From NCBI RefSeq assembly GCF_000745475.1, contig NZ_JQJJ01000010.1, positions 186,001 to 250,000 on the forward strand: a stretch of 64,000 nt of DNA, read 5' to 3'. The notes below the pieces were generated by a model, which saw only the letters and a list, made by a program, of their open reading frames with translations, did not search any database and had not been told where the DNA came from. This document shows, one piece after another, positions 53,042 through 62,408 of the stretch. The number at the start of each line of letters is the position of its first letter. Position 1 is the stretch's first letter. This DNA is from Allobosea sp. UNC402CLCol (GTDB lineage: Bacteria; Pseudomonadota; Alphaproteobacteria; Rhizobiales; Beijerinckiaceae). The translations under genes were made by a program, and so were the position numbers.

Positions 53042-54322
53042 ATGGAACTCTGGATTCTCTTCGGCGTCTTCGCGCTCCTGTTGCTGATCGGCGTGCCCGT
53101 GGCCTTCTGCCTCGGCATCGCCTCCGTCGCGACCGTCGCCTATATGGGCCTGCCGCCGGTCGTCGTCTTCCAGCAGATGAATTCCGGCATGAACGCCTTC
53201 GCCATGATGGCGATCCCGTTCTTCATCTATGCCGGCGACCTGATGATCCGCGGCGGCATCGCCGAGCGGCTGATCCAGATGGCGGCGAGCCTCGTCGGCC
53301 ATCTGCGCGGCGGTCTGGGCCAGGTGAACGTGGTGACCTGCACGCTGTTCGGCGGCATCTCCGGCTCGGCCGTGGCCGATGCCTCCGCCGTCGGCGGGCT
53401 GATGATCCCGCAGATGAAGAAGCGCGGCTACGACGCCGACTATGCCGTCAACGTCACGGCCAACGCGGCGATCATTGCCCTGCTGATCCCGCCCTCGCAC
53501 AACATGATCATCTATTCGCTCTCGGCGGGCGGCAATCTCTCGATCGCGGACCTGTTCACGGCCGGTGTCGTGCCGGGCCTCTTGCTCTGCGCCGCGCTGA
53601 TGGTCGCGGCCTGGGCGGTCGCGGTGAAGCGCGGCTATCCGCGCGAGCCCTTTCCGGGCTTTGCGACCGTCGGGCGCTATGTCGTGCTGGCGCTACCCGG
53701 CATCCTGCTGATCGGCATCATCTTCGGCGGCGTCCGCTCCGGCGTCTTCACGGCGACGGAATCCTCCTGCGTCGCCGTCGTCTACGCCATCCTCGTCACC
53801 ATCTTCGTCTATCGCCAGCTCACCTGGACCGCCTTCGTCGAGGCGACCTTGGGCGCGGTGCGGACCACGGCGATGGTGCTGCTGGTGATCGGCACGGCGG
53901 GTGCCTTCGGCTGGCTGATGGCCTTCCTCGAGGTGCCGCAAGCGACGATCGCGGCGATGAAGGCAGTCTCGGACAATCCGATCACCATCCTGCTGATGGT
54001 CAACCTGATCCTGCTGGTGCTCGGCACCTTCATGGACATGGCGCCGATGATCATCATCTGCACGCCGATCTTCCTGCCGGTGGTGAAGGCCTTCGGCGTC
54101 GATCCCGTGCATTTCGGGGTGATCCTGATCCTCAACGCCGGCATCGGCCTCAATACCCCGCCGGTCGGCTCGGTGCAGTTCGTCGCCTGCGCCATCGGCC
54201 GCATTTCCATCGGCGAGTCCATGCGCACGATCTGGCCGTTCTACGGCGCCAGCATCGCCGTGCTCCTGCTCGTCACCTATGTGCCCGGCCTGTCGCTCTG
54301 GCTGCCGCGCCTGTTCCACTGA
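53042..54322 (+). CDS. TRAP transporter large permease (DctM family)
   Basis: The 426-residue membrane protein has about twelve helices and family segments TCTLFGGISGSAVADASAVG and ITANAAIIALLIPPS-like VTANAAIIALLIPPSHNMI, with GTFMDMAPMIIICTPIFLP in the second half. It is the substrate channel driven by a sodium or proton gradient. Together with DctP and DctQ it forms the uptake system of this cluster. Confidence 0.94.
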   Translation: MELWILFGVFALLLLIGVPVAFCLGIASVATVAYMGLPPVVVFQQMNSGMNAFAMMAIPFFIYAGDLMIRGGIAERLIQMAASLVGHLRGGLGQVNVVTCTLFGGISGSAVADASAVGGLMIPQMKKRGYDADYAVNVTANAAIIALLIPPSHNMIIYSLSAGGNLSIADLFTAGVVPGLLLCAALMVAAWAVAVKRGYPREPFPGFATVGRYVVLALPGILLIGIIFGGVRSGVFTATESSCVAVVYAILVTIFVYRQLTWTAFVEATLGAVRTTAMVLLVIGTAGAFGWLMAFLEVPQATIAAMKAVSDNPITILLMVNLILLVLGTFMDMAPMIIICTPIFLPVVKAFGVDPVHFGVILILNAGIGLNTPPVGSVQFVACAIGRISIGESMRTIWPFYGASIAVLLLVTYVPGLSLWLPRLFH

Positions 54323-54332
54323 AGGACCGACC

Positions 54333-55169
54333 ATGACCATCGACATCCGCCAGGTTTCCCACCCCGAGGCCGTCAAGGGCTTCGACACGGCGGAGCTGCG
54401 GCGCCACTTCCTGATCGAGACGCTGTTCGTTCCCGGCGAGGTCAAGCTGACCTACAGCCATCTCGACCGCGTCATCGTGGGCGGCGCCATGCCGACGAAC
54501 AAGCCCGTCGTGCTGCCGACGCCCAAGGCGGTCGGCACCGATGCCTTCCTGAAACGGCGCGAGCTCGGCATCGTCAATGTCGGCGGCCCCGGCAAGGTCT
54601 CCGTCGGCGGGAAGGACTACCCGCTCGCCAAACGCGATGCGCTCTATGTCGGCAAGGAAGCGGGCGAGGTCGCCTTCGCCAGCGACGATGTCGGCAACCC
54701 CGCCAAGTTCTACCTGCTCTCGACCCCGGCCCATGCCGTGCACCCGACCAAGGTGATCCGGGAGGCCGATGCCAAGACCATCGCGCTCGGCGAGCAGGCC
54801 ACGGCCAACAAGCGCGTCATCCGCCAGTACATCATCCCCGGCGTCTGCGAGACCTGCCAGCTCGTCATGGGCGTGACCACCCTCGACGAGGGCAGCATCT
54901 GGAACACCATGCCGGCGCATGTCCATGACCGGCGCTGCGAGATCTATCTCTATTTCGACGTTCCCACGGATGCCCGCGTCTTCCATCTGATGGGCGAGCC
55001 GCAGGAAACGCGCCACCTCGTCGTCGCCAACGAGCAGGCGATCCTGTCGCCCGGCTGGTCGATCCATTCCGGCGTCGGGACGAAGGCCTATTCCTTCATC
55101 TGGGGCATGGGCGGCGACAATGTCGACTATACCGACATGGACATGGTCGCGACCGGGGATCTGCGCTGA
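54333..55169 (+). CDS. kduI: 5-dehydro-4-deoxy-D-glucuronate isomerase
   Basis: The 278-residue cupin isomerase converts 5-keto-4-deoxyuronate to 2,5-diketo-3-deoxygluconate in breakdown of pectin- or glucuronan-derived unsaturated uronates. The zinc-binding segment TMPAHVHDRRCEIYLYF is visible, with EPQETRHLVVANEQAILSPG downstream. GAAGGA precedes the ATG at 54333. The stop overlaps the kduD start by one base. Confidence 0.94.
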   Translation: MTIDIRQVSHPEAVKGFDTAELRRHFLIETLFVPGEVKLTYSHLDRVIVGGAMPTNKPVVLPTPKAVGTDAFLKRRELGIVNVGGPGKVSVGGKDYPLAKRDALYVGKEAGEVAFASDDVGNPAKFYLLSTPAHAVHPTKVIREADAKTIALGEQATANKRVIRQYIIPGVCETCQLVMGVTTLDEGSIWNTMPAHVHDRRCEIYLYFDVPTDARVFHLMGEPQETRHLVVANEQAILSPGWSIHSGVGTKAYSFIWGMGGDNVDYTDMDMVATGDLR

Positions 55170-55939
55170 TGCGCTCGCCGTTTGATTTGGGCGGCCGGAC
55201 CGCGATCGTCACCGGGGCCAATACGGGCCTCGGTCAGGCGATCGCGGTTGCGCTTGCGCAGGCCGGCGCCGGTATCGTCGCGGTCGGTCGCTCGAGCATG
55301 GTGGAGACGAAGGTGCTGGTCGGGGCGACCGGTCAGCCCTTCCACGAGATCGCCGCCGACCTCGCAACGCTGGAGCCGATTGCGCGGATCGTGGAAGAGG
55401 CCGAGGCGGCGGCGAAGGCCGACGGCTCGCGCCTCGACATCCTCGTCAACAATGCCGGCATCATCCGCCGTGCCGACGCCCTCGACTTCACCGAGGCCGA
55501 TTGGGATGCGGTGATGGACGTCAATCTGAAGTCGAGCTTCTTCCTGACTCAAGGCGTGGCGAAGCGCATGCTCGCCGACGGCAAGGGCGGCAAGGTGATC
55601 AACATCGCCTCGCTGCTCTCCTTCCAGGGTGGCATCCGCATCCCCTCCTATACGGCGTCGAAGAGCGGGCTGGCCGGGCTGACGCGGCTGCTCGCCTGCG
55701 AATGGGCGGGCAAGGGCATCAACGTCAACGCGATCGCGCCGGGCTATTTCGTGACGAACAACACGGAAGCGCTGCGGGCCGATCCGGCGCGCAACGAGGC
55801 GATCCTCGCGCGTATCCCGGCCGGACACTGGGGCCAGCCGCAGGAACTCGGCGGAGCGGCGGTGTTCCTCGCCTCGGACGCCGCGGCCTATGTCCATGGC
55901 GTCGTCCTGCCCGTCGATGGCGGCTGGCTGGCGCGCTGA
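55169..55939 (+). CDS. kduD: 2-dehydro-3-deoxy-D-gluconate 5-dehydrogenase
   Basis: The 256-residue short-chain dehydrogenase reduces diketo-deoxygluconate to 2-keto-3-deoxygluconate. Motifs are the nucleotide-binding TGANTGLGQAIAVAL, NNAGIIRR and the catalytic Tyr-Lys in SYTASKSGLAGLTR. RRADALDFTEADWDAVMDVN fits KduD rather than other dehydrogenases. kdgK and the aldolase that would finish the pathway are not in the window. Confidence 0.93.
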   Translation: MRSPFDLGGRTAIVTGANTGLGQAIAVALAQAGAGIVAVGRSSMVETKVLVGATGQPFHEIAADLATLEPIARIVEEAEAAAKADGSRLDILVNNAGIIRRADALDFTEADWDAVMDVNLKSSFFLTQGVAKRMLADGKGGKVINIASLLSFQGGIRIPSYTASKSGLAGLTRLLACEWAGKGINVNAIAPGYFVTNNTEALRADPARNEAILARIPAGHWGQPQELGGAAVFLASDAAAYVHGVVLPVDGGWLAR

Positions 55940-56120
55940 CGCGATGCGCGGATGCCGCGGATCGCTCAACGCGTTCCGCGGAACCCGCGCCCGTCTTGAT
56001 CGATGACGGGCATGGCGACATGCTCCGCCTCCTTGTTCCATCGCATTGTCTTGACGCGAACGGTGTCCGCTTCGCCGCGACGATGCTTCGGGATCGGTTG
56101 GCGGGGCTCCGGAGATGGCG

Positions 56121-56453
56121 ATGAGAGGGACGACGATGCGCGGGCTGGTGCTGGCCGCGATCCTGGCAGCGAGCGCGCCATCGCCCGCATGGCCGGCCGA
56201 GCCGGGCAAGGGCGAGTTCCTGCAGGACTACATCACCTGCGAGCTCTGGATGAAGCGGGAGGCGACGGATGCGGAGATGCATGCCGCCATCGGCCGCTGG
56301 CTGGTCGATGCCTTGCGCCAGCAATCGCCCAGGCGGCTGCCTCATCTCTCGGACGAGGTCATCATCGACGCCGTCGAGCGGCACTGCGCCGCCCAGCCCG
56401 GTCACAAGCTGAGCGTCGCCGCCTTCCTGGCAGGCCATCGCCTGCCCGACTAG
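56121..56453 (+). CDS. Small exported protein, Rap1a/HdeA-like in pattern
   Basis: The 110-residue protein has a signal peptide (TMRGLVLAAILAASAPSP, cleaved near WPAEP). The mature part has two cysteines, in YITCELWMKRE and VERHCAAQPGH, which could form a disulfide. The helical Cys-pair pattern and the ending KLSVAAFLAGHRL resemble Rap1a/HdeA-type small periplasmic proteins, but the family is not certain. GGAG lies six bases before the ATG at 56121. Confidence 0.65.
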   Translation: MRGTTMRGLVLAAILAASAPSPAWPAEPGKGEFLQDYITCELWMKREATDAEMHAAIGRWLVDALRQQSPRRLPHLSDEVIIDAVERHCAAQPGHKLSVAAFLAGHRLPD

Positions 56454-56552
56454 ATCGCCGCGCGTCCTGACGGGCGTGACGTGGCGATCGATCTCCTTGT
56501 CATCGCATCGGATTCTGCCGGAGAGCGGACACCGCTTTCCGGCCCGGTGCGA

Positions 56553-56577
56553 CAGAGGCCGTGACGAAGGGCCTCTG
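56553..56577 (-). terminator. Hairpin after the Gly/Tyr-rich protein gene
   Basis: cagaggcc at 56553..56560 pairs fully with ggcctctg at 56570..56577 around a nine-base loop, nine bases after the stop of the minus-strand gene. There is no T run, so it is either a weak terminator or a 3-prime stabilising structure. Confidence 0.45.
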
Positions 56578-56585
56578 CGGGCATC

Positions 56586-56909
56586 TCACCAGCGATCGTC
56601 GTAATAATGACGGCGATAGCCATAGGCGGGCGCCCAAGGCGGCGGGCCGCCATAGCGTCGACCATAGCCATAGCCGCGGCCATAGCCATAGCCGTCGCCA
56701 CGGCCATAATAGCGCTGGCGCGCCATGGTCTCCTGCATGATCATCAACCGCTCGCGCTTCGCCTCGGTCATCGCGAAGTGAAGCGGTTGCTGGTCGAGCT
56801 GCTGGGCCAGGACCTGCGGCAGCGCTTCGCCTGCCCGGGCCATCGGCGCGACCGCCATGACCGAAGCGGCGCCAAGGATGGCCGCTGCCAAAACTGAATA
56901 CCGACGCAT
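56586..56909 (-). CDS. Small exported Gly/Tyr-rich protein
   Basis: The 107-residue protein has a signal peptide ending near MARAGE, a short helical part (TEAKRERLMIMQETMARQRYY) and a repetitive tail of GYG and YGRGYG units rich in Gly, Tyr and Arg, ending DDRW. Such tails suggest a surface-exposed, self-associating or wall-binding protein, but no family is recognised. AAAGGGAG precedes the ATG. Confidence 0.7.
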   Translation of the reverse strand: MRRYSVLAAAILGAASVMAVAPMARAGEALPQVLAQQLDQQPLHFAMTEAKRERLMIMQETMARQRYYGRGDGYGYGRGYGYGRRYGGPPPWAPAYGYRRHYYDDRW

Positions 56910-57070
56910 GGGAATCTCCCTTTCTGCTGTCGGGCATTAAAGCCCTTGGTATTGGAACGCAGGCTGAACGAAATCGTTCGCCTTCGTTCATCTGCCATGA
57001 TGCGACGCCAGGGCGCTCGGCGCCGCGTATATGGGCGAAGGCAGGGCTTCCCGGAGCGCGGCAAACGCCT

Positions 57071-57280
57071 TCAGCCGCTGTTGTCGGTCCGGCCGGTGCG
57101 GCTGGTGGCGGACTGGCTTCTGGCGGCGTTGTCGAGGCACTGCGCCATCTCGGAGGTGCCCCATTTGAACTTCGAGCACTGGGCGGTTCCCACGGTGAGG
57201 TCGCGGGCGGGGTGATCGGACTGGGGCGTGCTGTTGCAGCCGGTCAGAGCCAAGGTGATGATGGCGAGCGCCAGTCGCAT
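57071..57280 (-). CDS. Small predicted lipoprotein
   Basis: The 69-residue product begins MRLALAIITLALTGCNSTPQ, with LTGC as a lipobox, so the Cys would be lipid-modified and the mature part would be about 55 residues. Two further cysteines lie in GTAQCSKFKWG and MAQCLDNAA. AAGGAGG lies six bases before the ATG, a very strong ribosome binding site. The function is unknown. Confidence 0.68.
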   Translation of the reverse strand: MRLALAIITLALTGCNSTPQSDHPARDLTVGTAQCSKFKWGTSEMAQCLDNAARSQSATSRTGRTDNSG

Positions 57281-57388
57281 TGGATTCCTCCTTGCCGTTA
57301 GGGCCGGCGATTAGGCCGCCTGCGGCGGATCGATTCAACCCCCCGTCGATTGTCGCAGGGGTGCGCTGGCTTCGATCCTTGTCGCGAT

Positions 57389-59152
57389 CTAGGCCGCCGA
57401 GCGCCTCCGCCCGTCCCTGAGCAGCGCCAGCGCGGCATCGACCAGCGCGTCGCCATATCCGGCGCGGGCGTGGTCCTCGGTCATGATCTCGTTGAGCAGA
57501 TCGGTCGCGATCAGGGCGACCGGCCGCTGCGCCGGATTGCCGAAGCCGCCGCCGCCGGGCGTCGCGATGCGAATGGTCTCGCCGGCATCGACGAGAAGCT
57601 GGGCGATCTTCGAGGGCAGCGCCTGCTCGCGCCCGGTTCCGGGGTTGCGGGTGACGCGGCCCTTTCCACCGGTCAGGCCGCCTTCCGCGCCGGGCGCTCC
57701 GGCCTTGTGCCGGTCGGAGCGGGCTTCGAGATTCGTCCTGTCGTGCAGAGCGCGCACGGTGCGGGCGATGCCCATGCCGCCACGCCACCGGCCGCAGCCG
57801 GCCGAGTCCTGGACGAAGGCGTATTCCTCGACATGGAGCGGGAATTCGTTCTCCAGAGCCTCGGTGGGGAGATTGAGCGAATTGGTCACATGGACATGGA
57901 TTCCGTCCATGCCGTCGCCGTCGCAGCGCGCGCCGCCGCCGCCGCCGACCGTCTCGCCGCAGATGTAGAAGCTGCCGTTCTCGGGGCGGTGGCCGGAGAC
58001 GCTGAAGGAGGGCAGCACGTCATAGGCCGAGGCGATGCGCGTGGCGGGATCCACCAGCGGCTGGAAGGCACCGAAGATCGCGCCGGCCAGGCGCTGGCAG
58101 GCGATGGTGCGCGAGCCCACCGGGGCAGGCGAGCGCGGATTGACGATGCTGCCTTCCGGCGCGCGCAGGACGATCGAATCCATCATGCCGGAATTCGCCA
58201 TCAGCTCGGGATCGAGCAGCGCCTTGACGCAGTAATAGGCCGTGGCCCGCAGGGCGTTCGGGGCGATGTTGATCGCTCCGCGCGCCTCCGGCCCGCTGCC
58301 GGCGAAGTCGATCACCAGCTTGCCGCTCTCGACGCTGACGGCGGCGCAAAGCGGCACCATCTCGCCATCGGGCAGGCCGTCATCGTCGAGCCAGGCGGTG
58401 AAGCGGCTGGGCGGGCCTTCCGCGAGGCCGGCGATGCGCAGGTCCAGCCGCCGCTTGGTATAGGCGAGCAGGTCGCGGATGCGCGCCTTGAAACCGTCGA
58501 CGCCCATGCGGCGCACCAGTTCCAGCGCGGCGTCGCAGCCGCGCTCATTGGTGGCGACCTGGACGCGCAGATCGAGCAGGCGCTCCTCCGGCAGGCGCGA
58601 ATTCAGCGCGATCAGATTGAGGAGGTCCTCGTCGACCTCGCCCTGGCGGCTGACCCGCATCGCCGGGATGCGCAGGCCCTCCTCGAAGATCGAGCGCGCC
58701 GTCGGCGAGACCGAGCCGGGCACGGCGCCGCCGACATCGGTATGGTGGCCGATATTGACCACGAAGGCGATCAGCTCCTCGCCGTGGAACACCGGCGTCG
58801 CGATGGCGATGTCGGGGAGATGCGTGCCGCCGGCCGCGTAGGGGTCGTTCGAGATGAAGGCGTCGCCCGGGCGGATTTCGGCGCGCGGATAGCGTGCCAG
58901 CAAGGCTTCGACGACGCCCATCAGCGAGCCGAGATGGACCGGGATATGCGTCCCCTGTGCGACCAGCCGGCCCTGCCCGTCGAACAGCCCGACGGAGAAG
59001 TCGCGGCGTTCCTTGATCTGCGCCGAGAAGGACGAGCGCATCATGTTGATCGCCATGGTCTCGGTGATCGAGAGCAGGCGATTGGCGAAGACCTCCATCG
59101 CGATCGCATCGAAACCCGCGATCGACGGGGCGGCTTTGACGGGCATCGGCAT
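57389..59152 (-). CDS. hyuB: Hydantoinase B / oxoprolinase beta-like subunit
   Basis: The 587-residue protein is the beta-type subunit of an ATP-dependent hydantoinase or 5-oxoprolinase. DAIAMEVFANRLLSITETMA near the N-terminus and NDPYAAGGTHLPDIAI are family features, and the C-terminal part shows TPGGGGFGNPAQRP. It starts ten bases after the hyuA stop. The pair opens cyclic ureides or oxoproline with ATP; which substrate applies here is not visible. Confidence 0.92.
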   Translation of the reverse strand: MPMPVKAAPSIAGFDAIAMEVFANRLLSITETMAINMMRSSFSAQIKERRDFSVGLFDGQGRLVAQGTHIPVHLGSLMGVVEALLARYPRAEIRPGDAFISNDPYAAGGTHLPDIAIATPVFHGEELIAFVVNIGHHTDVGGAVPGSVSPTARSIFEEGLRIPAMRVSRQGEVDEDLLNLIALNSRLPEERLLDLRVQVATNERGCDAALELVRRMGVDGFKARIRDLLAYTKRRLDLRIAGLAEGPPSRFTAWLDDDGLPDGEMVPLCAAVSVESGKLVIDFAGSGPEARGAINIAPNALRATAYYCVKALLDPELMANSGMMDSIVLRAPEGSIVNPRSPAPVGSRTIACQRLAGAIFGAFQPLVDPATRIASAYDVLPSFSVSGHRPENGSFYICGETVGGGGGARCDGDGMDGIHVHVTNSLNLPTEALENEFPLHVEEYAFVQDSAGCGRWRGGMGIARTVRALHDRTNLEARSDRHKAGAPGAEGGLTGGKGRVTRNPGTGREQALPSKIAQLLVDAGETIRIATPGGGGFGNPAQRPVALIATDLLNEIMTEDHARAGYGDALVDAALALLRDGRRRSAA

Positions 59153-59162
59153 GGTCGGATCC

Positions 59163-61208
59163 TCAACGCTCGAGCGCGATATGGATATTGCCGAGGCCGT
59201 CGACCTCGGCTCTCTGGCTGGGGAGGATGACCGTCGTGCCGCTCATCTCCTCGACGATCGCCGGTCCCGCGAACGGCGTGCCGGCGGGCAGGAGCGCGCG
59301 CCGGTAGATCGGCGTCTCGACCCAGCCGTGATCGGGACCGAAATAGACCTGGCGCGTCTCGATCCGCGCGGCGTCGAGCGAGGTGCCGGTCGCGGGCGCC
59401 GTGCTTTCGCCCTTTCTGACATGGCAGACCGCCTTGAGCCGGACATTGACCACCTCGATGTCGCGCCCGTCCAGGCTGTAGCCGAACTGGTCGGCATGGG
59501 CGCGGTGGAACCGGCCGACGAAATCGTCGAGCAGGTCGCCCCGCAGATCGTCGAGCGGCACGGGGATGTAGTGGCTCTGGCCGCGATAGCGCGCATCGAG
59601 CGTGAAGAGCAGCTCCTGGCCGGAATGCGGGATCGCCTCCGTCGCCAGCCAGGCGCGGCCGGCCTCGGACAGTTCGGCGCCGAGCGCGACGAGGTCGGCC
59701 CAGCTTTCCGAACTCACGCGGATCAGCGCCGTGCGCACATAGTCGCGGCTGAGATCGGAGAGCAGGACGCCGCGCGCGCAAAGCGTGCCGGGCTCCTGCG
59801 GAACGACGATCTTGTCGAGGCCGCATTCCTCCGCGACGTCGGCGGCATGCAAGGGGCCGGCGCCGCCGAAGGCGAAGAGCGTGAAGGCGCCGAGATCATG
59901 CCCGTGCTCGATCGAGACGGAGCGGATCGCCCGGCTCATATTGGCGGTGGCGATGCTGACGATGCCGTAGGCGGCTTCCTCGACCGAGAGGCCGAGCGGG
60001 TCGGCGATCTGGCTGCGGATCGCCGCATAGGCGAGACCGCGATCGACCTTCATCCGCCCTTCCAGCAGGGCCACCGGGTTCAGCCGGCCGAGCACGATAT
60101 TGGCGTCGGTCAGCGTGACCTCGGTACCGCCGCGCAGATAGGAGATCGGCCCCGGCATGGCGCCCGCGCTCATCGGCCCGACCTTCAGCGCCCCGGCATC
60201 GTCCAGCCGCGCGATGCTGCCGCCGCCGGCGCCGATGACATGGATGTCGACCATCGGCATCCGCACCGGGTGGCCGGCGACCAGCCGGCTCGAGGTGAAC
60301 TGCGCCCGGCCGCCGGTGATCAGCGAGACGTCGGTGCTGGTGCCGCCGACATCGAAGGTGATGATCTCGCTCTCGCCGATCTCGGCGCCGATCCGGGCCG
60401 AGCCGATCACGCCTGCCGCCGGCCCCGACAGGCAGGTGAGCACCGGCAATTCCTCGACGGTCTGCACCGGCAGGAGCCCGCCATTGGAATGGAAGGTCAG
60501 CGGCTCGACGCGGATGCCGCAGGCCGCGATCTTCTCGCGCAGGCGATGCAGGTATTTCTGGGTGCGCGGGCCGACATAGGCGTTCAGGACCGTGGTCGAG
60601 AAGCGCTCATATTCGCGAAATTCGGCGACGACCTCGGAGGAGATGCTGACATAGAGATCGGGTGCGACGCGTGCGATCAGGTCGCGGACCGCGCGCTCAT
60701 GCGCGGGGTTGCGGTAGGAATGCAGAAAGCCGACGGCGATGGCCTTCACGCCGCTGTCCCGCAGCTGGACGACGAGTGTCTCCACCGCCTCGAGATCGGG
60801 CGCGGTCAGTGGCGTTCCCGTCTTGTCGAGGCGCTCCTCGACCTCGACCCGGCGATGCCGCTCGACCAGCTCCTCGGGCTTGCGCACCGACCAGTCGAAG
60901 AGCGAGGGCCGGGTCTGGCGCCCGATGGCCAGGACGTCGCGGAAACCCCGGGTGGTCAGGAGCCCGGTCGGCACGCCGCGGCGCTCGATCACCATGTTCG
61001 TGGCGACGGTCGTGCCATGGCCGACATAGCCGACATCCTCCGGCGAGACCGCGTTGAGCTCCAACATCTCGACGATGCCCGAGGCGATGGCGCGCGAAGG
61101 ATCGTCCGGCGTCGAAGGCACCTTGTGGAAGGCGGTCGGGCCGCCTTCGGTATCGACCATCACGAAGTCGGTGAAGGTTCCGCCCACATCCACGCCGATG
61201 CGATACAT
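59163..61208 (-). CDS. hyuA: Hydantoinase A / oxoprolinase alpha-like subunit
   Basis: The 681-residue protein has the actin-like ATPase opening YRIGVDVGGTFTDFVMVD, the phosphate motif GHGTTVATNMVIERRG, and the second-half motif ITFDVGGTSTDVSLI. It pairs with HyuB. I chose the ATG at 61208, because the family starts directly at this motif; an ATG 18 bases upstream is possible. It is divergent from a LysR regulator gene. The closeness of three gamma-glutamyltransferase genes in the window makes an oxoproline-related role worth testing. Confidence 0.92.
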   Translation of the reverse strand: MYRIGVDVGGTFTDFVMVDTEGGPTAFHKVPSTPDDPSRAIASGIVEMLELNAVSPEDVGYVGHGTTVATNMVIERRGVPTGLLTTRGFRDVLAIGRQTRPSLFDWSVRKPEELVERHRRVEVEERLDKTGTPLTAPDLEAVETLVVQLRDSGVKAIAVGFLHSYRNPAHERAVRDLIARVAPDLYVSISSEVVAEFREYERFSTTVLNAYVGPRTQKYLHRLREKIAACGIRVEPLTFHSNGGLLPVQTVEELPVLTCLSGPAAGVIGSARIGAEIGESEIITFDVGGTSTDVSLITGGRAQFTSSRLVAGHPVRMPMVDIHVIGAGGGSIARLDDAGALKVGPMSAGAMPGPISYLRGGTEVTLTDANIVLGRLNPVALLEGRMKVDRGLAYAAIRSQIADPLGLSVEEAAYGIVSIATANMSRAIRSVSIEHGHDLGAFTLFAFGGAGPLHAADVAEECGLDKIVVPQEPGTLCARGVLLSDLSRDYVRTALIRVSSESWADLVALGAELSEAGRAWLATEAIPHSGQELLFTLDARYRGQSHYIPVPLDDLRGDLLDDFVGRFHRAHADQFGYSLDGRDIEVVNVRLKAVCHVRKGESTAPATGTSLDAARIETRQVYFGPDHGWVETPIYRRALLPAGTPFAGPAIVEEMSGTTVILPSQRAEVDGLGNIHIALER

Positions 61209-61446
61209 GCCGCCATTACCCCTCATGGTCATCCGGTCGGCCCGACGGTGTCGCGGGCCGGAGCGCTTTCGCGCCGAGATCGGCGATTGCGGCGGCGAGC
61301 GAGAGGCGGCCGCCAAGGGGCCGGTCTTTCCGGAATTGGCCCTGCAACGTCCCAGCCATCTGTTCCGCCATGTTGACGACGCTAGGGACGGGTATGGTAT
61401 TATGTCCAATAGAAATTCGGCAGCACTCTATTCCCAAGGTTATAGT

Positions 61447-62367
61447 ATGCCGCGCGCGATCAATCTTCGTCAGATCGAGATCTTCAAGGCGCTGATCGAG
61501 CACGGCACGGTCAGCCGGGCCGCCGAGGCGCTCTATATCTCGCAGCCGGCTGCGAGCAAGCTCCTGATGCAGCTCGAAAAAGACAACGGCCTCAAGCTCT
61601 TTGACCGCTACAAGGGGCGGCTGTTTCCGACGGCGCAGGGCTTGCGCCTGCATGAGGAGGTCGCGCGAATCTTCGTCGGGATGCGCCAGGTCGAAAGCGC
61701 GATCGGTCTGATCAAGCGCGAGGATCAGGGGCGGCTGGTGATCGGGGCCATCCCCGCTTTGAGCGGCGCCTATATGCAGCGCACGACGATGAGCTTCCTC
61801 AAGCGCAATCCCAATGTCTATTGCATGGTCAAGTCGCCGAGCTCGCAATGGATTCCCGAATACGTGCTGACGCGCGTCCTGGACATCGGGATCGTCACGG
61901 CCCGTGCCGCGAACCCCTACATCGTCACCGAACCGCTCTTCGAGCATCCGCTGCTCTGCATCATGCCGATGGACCATCCGCTCGCGGCGCTGAAGGTCAT
62001 CCGGCCGGAGAACCTGCACGACGTTCCCTTCGTCGCCTTCAACACCGAGACCTATACCGGGCAGAAGGTCGCGAGCATGTTCGAGAGCTACAATGTCCGG
62101 ACCCATGTCGTCCTGACCGCCGACTCCAATTCGACGCTCTGCCATTTCGTCGCGGCGGGGCTCGGGGTCTCGCTGGTGCATCCGCTCTTCATCGCGGGCG
62201 TGGAGAAGCAGGTCGTGGTGCGTCCGTTCGAGCCGACCATCCCGCTGGATTTCCTGGTCTGCTTCGCGCGCGACGCCCGCAACGTCCCGCTGATCGCGGA
62301 CTTCGCCAACGAAGCCAAGGCGACGGCGACGAGCTTCATCGACGATCTGGCGAAGAGCTGGGCCTGA
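61447..62367 (+). CDS. LysR-family transcriptional regulator
   Basis: The 306-residue protein has the LysR winged helix (GTVSRAAEALYISQPAASKL) and a periplasmic-binding-protein-like effector domain. It is divergent from hyuA-hyuB and probably controls them. ATG at 61447 has AAGG upstream; a second ATG at 61402 would add 15 residues (SNRNSAALYSQGYS). A possible promoter has ttgacg at 61373..61378. The effector could be a hydantoin-like ring compound. Confidence 0.9.
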   Translation: MPRAINLRQIEIFKALIEHGTVSRAAEALYISQPAASKLLMQLEKDNGLKLFDRYKGRLFPTAQGLRLHEEVARIFVGMRQVESAIGLIKREDQGRLVIGAIPALSGAYMQRTTMSFLKRNPNVYCMVKSPSSQWIPEYVLTRVLDIGIVTARAANPYIVTEPLFEHPLLCIMPMDHPLAALKVIRPENLHDVPFVAFNTETYTGQKVASMFESYNVRTHVVLTADSNSTLCHFVAAGLGVSLVHPLFIAGVEKQVVVRPFEPTIPLDFLVCFARDARNVPLIADFANEAKATATSFIDDLAKSWA

Positions 62368-62408
62368 CGCCGGCCTTCGGTTGCCGCGGCGGCGCGCGCC
62401 GCATGCGG

